Part shown: positions 53,515 to 61,458 of the stretch, piece after piece
How the letters are laid out: every line of letters starts with the position of its first letter
Position numbering within the stretch: the first letter of the stretch is position 1
Assembly (NCBI RefSeq): GCF_047872805.1
Contig: NZ_JBLQUK010000005.1
Span: 124,001-188,000, forward strand
Reading direction: 5' to 3'
Length of the DNA: 64,000 nt
Origin: Erythrobacter sp047872805
GTDB lineage: Bacteria; Pseudomonadota; Alphaproteobacteria; Sphingomonadales; Sphingomonadaceae
Translations under genes and position numbers: made by a program
Notes under the pieces: model-generated
Databases searched by the model: none
Told to the model about the DNA's origin: nothing
The model's input: the letters and a program-made list of their open reading frames with translations, nothing else

Positions 53515-53603
53515 CGGCTGTGTTCCCTAGTTCATCAGCGCGGAGGAAGCATTTCCGGGCCGCGCGGTAGCTGCCATTGCTTCTTACTGAGCGCAAGACG
53601 ACA

Positions 53604-53631
53604 GCGCGCGCAAGGTAGGCCCCGCGCGCGC
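53604..53631 (-). terminator. GC-only hairpin after the CsgG-like gene
   Basis: GCGCGCGC at 53604-53611 and 53624-53631 can pair around a 12-base loop. It sits seven bases past the stop of the CsgG-like gene. There is no T-run, so it may protect the 3' end or act with Rho rather than end transcription alone. Confidence 0.35.
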
Positions 53632-53637
53632 CGAAAG

Positions 53638-54519
53638 TCAGTTGAGCGCTTCGACCGAGACCCAGCCCTTGGTGCCGAAATTATCCTCGACCTCGATAAA
53701 CAAACCTTCGCGGCGGCCTGTGGGTGAAAGCGTCGTGCCCACCATTAGACCGCGCACAATCTCTGCATTGTCCATCGGCATCGCCAACATCGACGTTGCA
53801 ATCGCAACCGTGGCGGCTTGCGGTTCATTCGTAGGGGCGGCTGCCATGCGCGGCACCGAAGCGATCGTCGCTTCCTGGGCTACCACTTCGTTAAAGGCGA
53901 TCACAAAGGCTTCGACCAATTGCTTGCCCTTGCGGCTATCAGCGTAGCCAGCTGCATTGGCACCCGTGCTCCAGCTGTTGCTGCCGCCAAAGGTCATCGA
54001 GCTGCGCCGGACTTCGCCGCTGCCGGTGACAACGGTCAGTCCGGTCGCCGGGTTCAGCAATTTGATTCCGGCGGCGACGCGGTTGCTCTTGCCTCCGAAC
54101 CCGCCAAACATGCCCAACACTGCTCCTGCGCCCGGAACGCCGCGCAGCAAGGAACTGGCCGCGCCAGAGCGGACAAGCCCCTCCATAGCGGCAGATTTGG
54201 CCACTTCGATCGACTGATCGACCTCTTCCTTGCTGCCTGCGACCACGTTCATAAGGAAATCGGCAGGCACGCCGCTGGCGGCATTGTGCGGGGTGAAACA
54301 ACCCGATTCAATCGCCAGCGAATTGATCAAAGCACGCGGAGATCCAAGATCGAATTCGGCCCAGCCCTGTGTGTCCCCATCGACCACGGCAATGGTGCCG
54401 AGGCTGGTTTCGCACGCGACCAGATCGAGCTCTTCGTCGTCGGCCAATGCTGGCGATGAAACGCCAATCGCTGACGCTGCAAGCGCTGTCATCGCAAGGC
54501 GTGAAATGTGTTTGCCCAT
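53638..54519 (-). CDS. Exported CsgG-like protein with C-terminal SH3-like domain
   Basis: The ATG at 54519 follows GGGGAAACACA and starts a signal peptide (MGKHISRLAMTALAASAIGV, ending ALA); the longer frame to 54588 is not needed. The 293-residue protein has a central region (about 60-215) with ALINSLAIESGCFTP and GIKLLNPATGLTVVTGSGEV, which resembles CsgG/HfaB secretion-lipoprotein folds, though I see no lipobox. The last 60 residues (GLMVGTTLSPTGRREGLFIEV...GTKGWVSVEALN) look like a bacterial SH3 domain. It follows the giant repeat-protein gene. A role in assembly or anchoring of that surface protein is possible but unproven. Confidence 0.6.
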   Translation of the reverse strand: MGKHISRLAMTALAASAIGVSSPALADDEELDLVACETSLGTIAVVDGDTQGWAEFDLGSPRALINSLAIESGCFTPHNAASGVPADFLMNVVAGSKEEVDQSIEVAKSAAMEGLVRSGAASSLLRGVPGAGAVLGMFGGFGGKSNRVAAGIKLLNPATGLTVVTGSGEVRRSSMTFGGSNSWSTGANAAGYADSRKGKQLVEAFVIAFNEVVAQEATIASVPRMAAAPTNEPQAATVAIATSMLAMPMDNAEIVRGLMVGTTLSPTGRREGLFIEVEDNFGTKGWVSVEALN

Positions 54520-54553
54520 TGTGTTTCCCCATCCTTTGTTTGTGCAGGAACGG

Positions 54554-54584
54554 GTGTGGCGGACCGCTGACCAGCCCGCCACAC
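54554..54584 (-). other. Hairpin in the leader of the CsgG-like gene
   Basis: GTGTGGCGG (54554-54562) and CCGCCACAC (54576-54584) form a perfect nine-pair stem with a 13-base loop, 35 bases before the start codon. No T-run follows, so it is more likely an mRNA leader structure or partial read-through stop than a full terminator. Confidence 0.45.
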
Positions 54585-54592
54585 ACACTCGC

Positions 54593-54618
54593 TGTCAGAG
54601 ATGTGACAGTTTCTGTTA
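54593..54618. promoter_or_regulatory. Phased repeat operator upstream of the CsgG-like gene
   Basis: TGTCA (54593), TGACA (54604) and TGTTA (54614) are spaced 11 and 10 bases apart, the pattern bound by OmpR/PhoB-type regulators. The same arrangement occurs upstream of the Slam-like gene. It lies 74 bases before the start codon. Confidence 0.6.
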
Positions 54619-54626
54619 GGAACCGG

Positions 54627-57600
54627 CTACCTCGGTGCTACGGCGTCACTGCCAAAGCTGATCATGCCGCCCATCAGCCGTTCAGCATCGCGCATGGCCG
54701 CTTCGCGCTGAGCCAGCTGGAAGCCCGGCTCGCGCCCCTCTGCGCCAGCCAGTCCCGCTGGAAGTTGACCGAGAGCGAGCGGCGTTGCAAACGCGGCACT
54801 CTGCCCGCCCGCTTGCCCCCCGCCGGACCAGCGGCTCCAATCGAAGCCGGAGATAGGGGCGATACCGGGGGCAATTGCGGCAGTGGTATCAGCGCCGCTG
54901 GTGCCGCTGGCACCAACACCAGGAGCGACAAAAGCGGCCGCGCCATAGGTGCGCAGGTTTTCATTCGCAGCTTCGGCAAAATTGTACGAAACGCCCACAG
55001 CCGTCGCACCGACCCCGCCGAGTGCACCGCGCATGTTCGCCTGACATGCCCCGGTCGGGCAAACAGATCCTGTTCCGCTGACAGCCATGCTATTGGCGCC
55101 GAACTGGTTGGCAAAGTTGCCGCTCGTTTCGATCGGACGGTCACTTGCGCCAAAATTGTAACTCGACCCGCCAATGCCGACCGTAAAGTTGAAATCTGCA
55201 GTTGGGGCCGCGCCAAAGGCAATCGCCATTGTCCCGTTGAAAGTGCCCGGCGTAAGGCTGGCATCTTTTACGGTGGGATTGGTTGCTCCGGCGAATTCGT
55301 ATGTGATCTCCCCTGAGGTCGGATGCTCGGTTGCCGGATCAACAGCGACGATATGGAAACCGCCATTGGCAGGAAGTGTAAAGCCATCGGTGTCCGCAAA
55401 ATAGCGACCTCCGCCCTGCCCGTCGGCCCAGCGGGTCCAGCCAATCAGTCCGTCGCCGCGCGAGCCTGCTTCCATTGCGGTCGCCGTGCCGATGTTAGGA
55501 CGCTCATTTTCGGCGGTGAAATCGTTGATCCTCGACACATAGCCGACAGGCGCGCCGGCTGAGTTGTAGGTCACTTCGGCTTTTTCGCGCATGTCGATGC
55601 CAACATCCGCCCCGGCATAGGCGATTAACTGGTTTTCAACCGCATTCCCAGCGGTGCCAGTCGTCGGTGTTTGACCAAAAGCCGACGGATCATAGGTGCC
55701 GGGTGCCCCGAACAAGGCCGACCCGCCAATATCAAGTTGATCCGCGCCCACCGAAATATTGTAATTGATCGCCCAGCGTTCTCCCAGTTGCGCCCCGCCG
55801 ACGTTGTATGAAACCGCCGCCTGACAGGCATTGCCGTTGCATCTCGTATCGCTTGCTGTCGCAAAGGATTCGAACACGCCCTGCCTGCGGGGAAGGAAGT
55901 TGGGGCTTTGGAAGTTCCAGTTGTAAGTGATGTCCGGCATCGTGACCGTCGCATCAAACTGCATGGCGAGCAGCGTCTGAGACTGCCAGTTGATAACCAG
56001 CGATCCGTCAAACGTGCCCGGCGCGGTGCGGCCATCCGAATAGGTTGGCGTTGTTGCTCCCAAGAGATCATAGGTGATCGTCCCGCGCAGATTGAAATCG
56101 CTCGAGGTGGGATTGGCTATCGCCCAATGCACGGCATCATTGGCGGTCGCGGCATAAGTGCCGTTCACTAGATTAGCAGTACCATCGACCCAGCGCCCGA
56201 TAATTCCGTATTCGTCGCCGATGATCTGATCGCCAACCGCCGTCCCGCGTGAGAACGGACCGATCGAATTGAGCACCCCTTGTGGGCTGACATCGGTGCC
56301 ATTGGTCCGGCTGGTGCGGGTAAAGCCTGCCTCGCCGTACGATAGCGCCGCAATCACCAATCCGCTGGTGCCGAAATTAGCCACTGTGCCGACCACTGGT
56401 CCTCCGGTTCCGACGCCGCCAGAAGTGCGCTCTGGCCCGGACTGAAAAATCGCGGCTCCAGCCAGGTTCTGGCCAATGCCTTCGCGCACCGCACGATAGG
56501 TAAGACCGATGGTGTTCATGTCGCCAGCAAATCCAGCGGTCAGGCTGAGCCCGCAGGTGTCGATGCTGTTGCAGGTGCCGCCATTATCGCTCGCCGCGAC
56601 AAAGGCGCTGAAGGTGCCAAGGGTAGACAGGCCAATGATGGTGGTGGATTGTGATGGGTCTTCGATGCCGCCCGTGGTCGAAAAGCTGAAGACATAAGGG
56701 TTGGCTCCGGTCGGCATGGTTATGCTGCCTTCGAGCCCAAGCTTGATCTCGGCACCAAGCAGAATTGCCAAGCTTGCATCAAATGTGCCCGGCGCAACCG
56801 AACCGTCCGTAATCGTCGGGCGGGTCGCGGCGGTCTGATAATAGTCGAGCCGCCCAGATGCTGGCAGAGCGAAATCGGGCGCCACCGGACGGGTAAGGAG
56901 ATAATGCAGGCCCTGATTCTGGTTAAAGGTGAAGGTGTTGGGGATCGAAATCGTCCCGTTCGTCCAGCGCCCGATCAAGGCATCCGAATTGCCAAAGATA
57001 TCGACCACCTCGGTGCTGCCCTTGGTCCGGGTCTGTCCGGTCGAAGGCAGGCGAACATAGGATTGCAGTCCGCCATCCTCGTCCAGTACGAGATCCCCCG
57101 CCTTGAATCCCAGCCCCTCGCCGCCGCTCAACAACCCGGCATTCAATCCGCCGCCAAGCACAAAGCCGATCAGCGGTTCAACCGCGTCAAAACCGCCGGC
57201 GTATCCCGTGAGCATGGCGGGAATATCGGGATTGCCGCCAGTGCCGCCGCCGTTGTTTCCCGGCAGACCGGCAAACATATCGGGATTGCCGCCGCCTTGC
57301 AGAAACGCAAAATAGTCGATGAAGAAAGCGTTGAGTTCGGCAAACCCAGCCAATCCGCCTTGCAGCGCGGCGAGCGCGGCCAGATACGCCTCTAGCGTGG
57401 CGGCATCCAGCACCGTGTAATCGCTCGGCAGATTGCCCGCCGCGAGGAAATCGAAATAGGCGTTCAGCGCGGCGACGAAATCGGCATAGACTGGCAGCCC
57501 AGCGAAATTGACCGGGTTACCGCCGCTCAGCACAAACGCAGCATAATCAGCGAAGAAATCGTTGAGATTGCCGAACCCGGCCAATCCACCCTGTGCATTG

Positions 57601-60002
57601 GCAAGTGCAGCCAGATAGGCGTTGAGCGTCGCCTGATCGAGCAAGGCGTAATCCGCCGGGAAGCCGCCAGCATCGAGGAACGCGAAATAGGCGTTCAACT
57701 GCACAACATAGTCGGCGAACACGGGCAGTCCCGCAAATCCGTCAATCGCGCCGCCATTGCCCACAAACACGAAATAGGCATTCAGCAGCGCCGCGTTGTC
57801 GCCCAGCAAAGTGTTGAGCTGACCCGACTGCAGCACCGAATTGAAGAACGCCTGCAGCTGAGCAATGTCGGCTTCGGTGTAGTCTGACGGCAGGCCATTC
57901 GCGCTCAGGAATGCGGCATAGGCATTGAGCGCCGCGGCAAAGGCCGGGAAATCTGGGGGCACCGGCAGCTGTGCAAAATTGTCGGGGTTGCCGCCACCCA
58001 CCACGAAGGTGAAATAGGCTTGGTAGAATGCCGCGAGGTCATCCAGAAACGCACCGGTTGCGCCCGCCGCTTCGAGCGCGGCGAGATATTGCTGGATCGT
58101 GGCCTGATCGAGCACCGCGTAAGATGAGGGCACCCCGCCTGCCAGCAGAAAATCGAAATAGGCCCGCAAATCCAAAGCATAGCCCGCAAAAATATTGGCG
58201 TTCAGCCCTGCAAAGGCATCAAAATCCCCGCCTGCCGCCACAAACTGACTGAAATCTGCAAAGAAGCTCGCGCGGTTACCCGCCAGAAAACTGTCGAGCG
58301 CGCCTGCTGCCTGAAGCTCGACAATGAACGCCTGAAGCTGGGCAATGTCGGCAGCGTCAAATTGCGATGGCAGATTGCCCGCCGCGAGAAAGGCGAAATA
58401 GGCATCAAGCTGCACCGCATAACCAGCAAAAATATTGGCAGGCAGCCCGGCAAAGCCGTCGACATTTCCGCCCGCACGCAGGAACGTCAGGTAATCGCGG
58501 TAAAACTCCGCCTGATCCGCCAGAACCGTTTCAAACAATCCGGTATCGGAAAGCGTTTCGAGATAGGCGCGCAGGGTCGCCTGATCGAGTGTCTGATACT
58601 CGCTCGGGCGGCGACCGCTGGCCAGAAACGCGAAATAATCACCCAGCGCGCTGCGATACTGGGATGCGAACGCAATCCCGCCATTTTCCAGAAAGGCTGC
58701 AATCAAGGCTTGGTCCGCAGCGCTCAGTTGCACAGCCAGCCCGCTTTGCGAAAGGAAAGCGATGGACTGCGCCAGCGCGTCTTGGCTTGCGCCGGTAAAT
58801 TGGCTTGGCACTCCGCGTGCACGCACAAACGCGAAATAGGCCGACGTCAGTTCGGTGAACGATGCTGCGAACAGATCGCGGTTGCCGCCGCTCGCCAGAA
58901 AAGCGAGATAGGCATCGGCCAGCGCCCGGTCGCGCGCGGCCAGATCGGTGATCGCACCGGTGCGAGCGATAAAGGAAAGATAGGCGTCAATATCCGCCGC
59001 ATTCGCCGCGCCGCTGGCAAACCCGCTGGGCACGCCGCCTGCGCGGATCAGGTCGAGATAATCGAGCACGAACCCGCTGTAGGCGGTCAGGAATTGTGCG
59101 CCCGAACCGCCATTTGCCAGAAACCGCAGATAGGCGCGGATGACATCCGCTTGCGCGGCGTTGAACGGTCTGCCGCCGTAACTTGTTTCAAGCTGCGCAG
59201 CGGCGGCAACCAACAGCGCCAGATCGCCGCTGGGAAAGGTATCGAGCGCGGGATTGGCGGCGGCCAGTTCCACCCGGCGACCTGCGGCGATAATATCGCT
59301 CGACGCGCCTGCTGCTGCCAGTCCGTCGCCCAGCGTCACGGGAATTCCGTTCAGCGCAGCCCCCACAGGCCCAGCATCGCCGCCGATCGCTGCGACAACT
59401 GGCTCCGACACGGCAGCAGTGTCGCGGTCCGGTTGCGACACCGGATCATTGGCGACGGTGCGCCGGGGTCCGCCTCCGGTGCTGGCACGCCACTGCGCAC
59501 CGTCACGAAAATCCCGAATGCGGCCACCCGCGCGGCCGACGCGGACCGATCCGGTCAAAGCATGTCCGCTGGCGCTGCGATCATCGCCGACCGTGAAACG
59601 CGCAGAAGAACCCCCGCCTTCGACATTTGCCGCGCCGCCGCGCCGAACGCCGCCGATGACGCGCCCTTCCAGCCCCTCTGGCATGCGCACCACAGTGTCG
59701 CGCGTTGCACCTGCGGCCACGGTGACGGTGCCCTTGTGCAGGTCAATCGAGCCATCAGCGTTAAGCGTATAATCCGCCGCATCGACAAAGGATGCTGTGC
59801 CGCCGCCGGTCAAGGCGACCTGCGTGACGCCGCTGGTCTGGCTGGTGCGTTGACCGGTTTCCGGCTGGCTTGCCGCGTTGCTGAAGATCACATCATTGGC
59901 GCTGGCGGGCGCGCAAAGCGCGATGCCCGAACAGCCGATCAGGAGCATGCGCCAAGCTTGCGAGGAATGTGCGCGCGGCGAAGATTGTGCAATTACCGTC
60001 AT
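54627..60002 (-). CDS. Giant repeat surface protein, candidate Slam (type XI) cargo
   Basis: This 1791-residue protein starts at an ATG seven bases after a perfect AGGAGG. It has a signal sequence (WRMLLIGCSGIALCAPASA), then a Gly-rich beta region to about residue 250. About eight helical repeats of 75-95 residues follow (255-935), each with a YFxFLxxGxxPSxY core. A C-terminal half of three units of roughly 250 residues follows, each with a WxxG strand, an APGTF-type turn (VAPGTFDASL, TAPGTFDGSL, LTPGTFNGTM) and a close Cys pair (CNSIDTC, CNGNAC, CPTGAC). These units resemble TbpB-like beta-barrels that Slam translocators recognise. The Slam-like gene lies 21 bases upstream. Ligand and function are unknown. 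Confidence 0.75.
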   Translation of the reverse strand: MTVIAQSSPRAHSSQAWRMLLIGCSGIALCAPASANDVIFSNAASQPETGQRTSQTSGVTQVALTGGGTASFVDAADYTLNADGSIDLHKGTVTVAAGATRDTVVRMPEGLEGRVIGGVRRGGAANVEGGGSSARFTVGDDRSASGHALTGSVRVGRAGGRIRDFRDGAQWRASTGGGPRRTVANDPVSQPDRDTAAVSEPVVAAIGGDAGPVGAALNGIPVTLGDGLAAAGASSDIIAAGRRVELAAANPALDTFPSGDLALLVAAAAQLETSYGGRPFNAAQADVIRAYLRFLANGGSGAQFLTAYSGFVLDYLDLIRAGGVPSGFASGAANAADIDAYLSFIARTGAITDLAARDRALADAYLAFLASGGNRDLFAASFTELTSAYFAFVRARGVPSQFTGASQDALAQSIAFLSQSGLAVQLSAADQALIAAFLENGGIAFASQYRSALGDYFAFLASGRRPSEYQTLDQATLRAYLETLSDTGLFETVLADQAEFYRDYLTFLRAGGNVDGFAGLPANIFAGYAVQLDAYFAFLAAGNLPSQFDAADIAQLQAFIVELQAAGALDSFLAGNRASFFADFSQFVAAGGDFDAFAGLNANIFAGYALDLRAYFDFLLAGGVPSSYAVLDQATIQQYLAALEAAGATGAFLDDLAAFYQAYFTFVVGGGNPDNFAQLPVPPDFPAFAAALNAYAAFLSANGLPSDYTEADIAQLQAFFNSVLQSGQLNTLLGDNAALLNAYFVFVGNGGAIDGFAGLPVFADYVVQLNAYFAFLDAGGFPADYALLDQATLNAYLAALANAQGGLAGFGNLNDFFADYAAFVLSGGNPVNFAGLPVYADFVAALNAYFDFLAAGNLPSDYTVLDAATLEAYLAALAALQGGLAGFAELNAFFIDYFAFLQGGGNPDMFAGLPGNNGGGTGGNPDIPAMLTGYAGGFDAVEPLIGFVLGGGLNAGLLSGGEGLGFKAGDLVLDEDGGLQSYVRLPSTGQTRTKGSTEVVDIFGNSDALIGRWTNGTISIPNTFTFNQNQGLHYLLTRPVAPDFALPASGRLDYYQTAATRPTITDGSVAPGTFDASLAILLGAEIKLGLEGSITMPTGANPYVFSFSTTGGIEDPSQSTTIIGLSTLGTFSAFVAASDNGGTCNSIDTCGLSLTAGFAGDMNTIGLTYRAVREGIGQNLAGAAIFQSGPERTSGGVGTGGPVVGTVANFGTSGLVIAALSYGEAGFTRTSRTNGTDVSPQGVLNSIGPFSRGTAVGDQIIGDEYGIIGRWVDGTANLVNGTYAATANDAVHWAIANPTSSDFNLRGTITYDLLGATTPTYSDGRTAPGTFDGSLVINWQSQTLLAMQFDATVTMPDITYNWNFQSPNFLPRRQGVFESFATASDTRCNGNACQAAVSYNVGGAQLGERWAINYNISVGADQLDIGGSALFGAPGTYDPSAFGQTPTTGTAGNAVENQLIAYAGADVGIDMREKAEVTYNSAGAPVGYVSRINDFTAENERPNIGTATAMEAGSRGDGLIGWTRWADGQGGGRYFADTDGFTLPANGGFHIVAVDPATEHPTSGEITYEFAGATNPTVKDASLTPGTFNGTMAIAFGAAPTADFNFTVGIGGSSYNFGASDRPIETSGNFANQFGANSMAVSGTGSVCPTGACQANMRGALGGVGATAVGVSYNFAEAANENLRTYGAAAFVAPGVGASGTSGADTTAAIAPGIAPISGFDWSRWSGGGQAGGQSAAFATPLALGQLPAGLAGAEGREPGFQLAQREAAMRDAERLMGGMISFGSDAVAPR
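54850..57200 (-). repeat. Three tandem beta-barrel units with Cys pairs
   Basis: Units of about 250 residues recur with Cys pairs near residues 1145, 1388 and 1648. Shared marks are IGRW/GWTRW followed by xxG, a strand ending in PGTF, and a final GAAIF/GSALF/GAAAF strand. Confidence 0.65.
57200..59240 (-). repeat. Eight tandem helical repeats in the giant surface protein
   Basis: Eight units contain the core AGGVPSGF, ARGVPSQF, SGRRPSEY, AGNLPSQF, AGGVPSSY, ANGLPSDY, AGGFPADY or AGNLPSDY, each preceded by an AYFAFL-type helix and followed by a LDQATLxAYLxAL-type helix. The later units are most alike, suggesting recent duplication at that end. Confidence 0.8.
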
Positions 60003-60023
60003 GTTCTGGCCTCCTGAAACCGA

Positions 60024-61346
60024 TCAAAACTCAAAGCGCGCACCGACCGAAACGGTCCAGCGGTCGTAATCAAACAGCGCAATGTTGCTCCAGTTGCGCG
60101 TGTAACTGGCCGAGGGCTGGACAAAGAGCCGGTCGAGCACGGCGACTTTGAACCCGGCACGCAGGTCCAGCCGTTCATCTTCGCGCTTGGTCAGAAACAG
60201 CGGGTCGGCAGCATCGTGGCGGCGCAGATCAAATGCGACGCCGCCGACCACCGCGACGCGCGGTGCGACGGGGACTTCGCCGCCGATATTGGCCGTGACA
60301 AAGCCAAAGGATTGCGCATCGCCCGCCTGCCGCCGCGTCTCTTCCTTGCCGCCGCTGAGATTGGCAGCAAAGATGCGCCCGACAAAACCGACACCGGCTG
60401 CGAACCGGTCCGCATCGCGCAGCGGGTCATTGTCGAAATTGAGCCGGTTCCACTGCGCCGACAGGCTGAGAGCGCGGCCCTGCGAAAGTGGCTTGGTGTA
60501 TTGCGCGATGGCACCGAACGATGTGCGAAAGCCATCGTCATCCAACCAGAAATGCTGCACCTGACCGGACAAGGAAACGACGTCGCTATTGGCAAAGGTA
60601 TGCGCATAGCCTGCCGTGCCCGTCAGCGCGGCCTGATCGAAAGTGTCATTGTCGAAATTGTCGCGCCAACTGCCCAGCGCCGAAGCAAACAGCCGATCTT
60701 GTCGCCCGATGGCGGTGACGCCTGAAACCCCGGCGGTGACTTCGTAAAACTCGTCCTCTTGCGCCACGGCGCCCGCGCCCAGTTGACCCGCGCCAAGGAA
60801 GCTGAACAGCGGAATGACGATAGTGTCGAGTTCGGTCGCGGTGTTGATGTTGTCGTCAAAGCCGACCCGCGCATCGACAAAGCCGCTGACATCGGACCCG
60901 CCGCCTGCAATCTGGCGATCAAACTGACGGACAAATCCGGTAAAGCGCTGGCGCACCGGATCGGGCAGGGTCGGATCGTCGACCACGCTGGCAAATTGAT
61001 CGCGCGCGGTGTCGATATCGCCCGCCAAGGCAAAGGCACGCGCCAGTTCAGCGCGAGCCGCTGCATTATCCGGCTGCACCGCGAGTACGCGCTGCATTGC
61101 GATAATCGCTTCGCCGTATCGGCCTGCGTCGATGGCTGCGATACCAAGCTGATAATCGAAACGGGGATCGCCAGCCCGCTCAGCGGTTTGCTGAGCCAGC
61201 GCGCTATAGGCGGCCTCAGCCTGTTCGGGAGACAACTGCGCCGTTTGTGCCAGGGCGACGGTCCCGGGCAGTAATGCATACAATGCGATTGCAGATGCTG
61301 CGCGATAAGTGACCGATTTGGATACGCTAGCGAATGTGCATGTCAT
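60024..61346 (-). CDS. Slam-like outer-membrane translocator (TPR + DUF560-type barrel)
   Basis: This 440-residue protein has a signal peptide (ASAIALYALLPGTVALA), two or three TPR units (about 40-135: YQLGIAAIDAGRYGEAIIAM, ARAELARAFALAGDIDTARD) and a beta-barrel of about 290 residues starting VDARVGFDDNINTA and ending WTVSVGARFEF, with terminal Phe. TPRs plus a DUF560-type barrel are the layout of surface lipoprotein assembly modifiers (Slam), which move TbpB-like cargo across the outer membrane (type XI secretion). The giant repeat protein follows after 21 bases. A phased-repeat operator lies 81 bases upstream. Porin-like relatives with TPRs are an alternative. Confidence 0.8.
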   Translation of the reverse strand: MTCTFASVSKSVTYRAASAIALYALLPGTVALAQTAQLSPEQAEAAYSALAQQTAERAGDPRFDYQLGIAAIDAGRYGEAIIAMQRVLAVQPDNAAARAELARAFALAGDIDTARDQFASVVDDPTLPDPVRQRFTGFVRQFDRQIAGGGSDVSGFVDARVGFDDNINTATELDTIVIPLFSFLGAGQLGAGAVAQEDEFYEVTAGVSGVTAIGRQDRLFASALGSWRDNFDNDTFDQAALTGTAGYAHTFANSDVVSLSGQVQHFWLDDDGFRTSFGAIAQYTKPLSQGRALSLSAQWNRLNFDNDPLRDADRFAAGVGFVGRIFAANLSGGKEETRRQAGDAQSFGFVTANIGGEVPVAPRVAVVGGVAFDLRRHDAADPLFLTKREDERLDLRAGFKVAVLDRLFVQPSASYTRNWSNIALFDYDRWTVSVGARFEF

Positions 61347-61416
61347 GATGTGCCTGCCCCCGGGCTTTGCCAGATGTTAGGCAAAGCAATTGGAGCAGGT
61401 GAGCGCTCAAGTCCGC

Positions 61417-61452
61417 TGACAAGCGCTGTCAGTCAGATGACAATCACTGTTA
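61417..61452. promoter_or_regulatory. Phased repeat operator upstream of the Slam-like gene
   Basis: TGACA (61417), TGTCA (61427), TGACA (61438) and TGTTA (61448) are spaced 10, 11 and 10 bases. The last three match the site upstream of the CsgG-like gene exactly in sequence and spacing. CTGACA-AGCGC-TGTCAG within it is also a palindrome. Confidence 0.65.
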
Positions 61453-61458
61453 AAGCGT

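Noticed and set aside
58362..60017. A 551-codon plus-strand open frame opposite the giant repeat protein
   Set aside because: The minus frame has signal peptide, perfect ribosome site and clear repeats; the plus frame is Arg/Cys/Gly-rich shadow and mirrors the repeat period.
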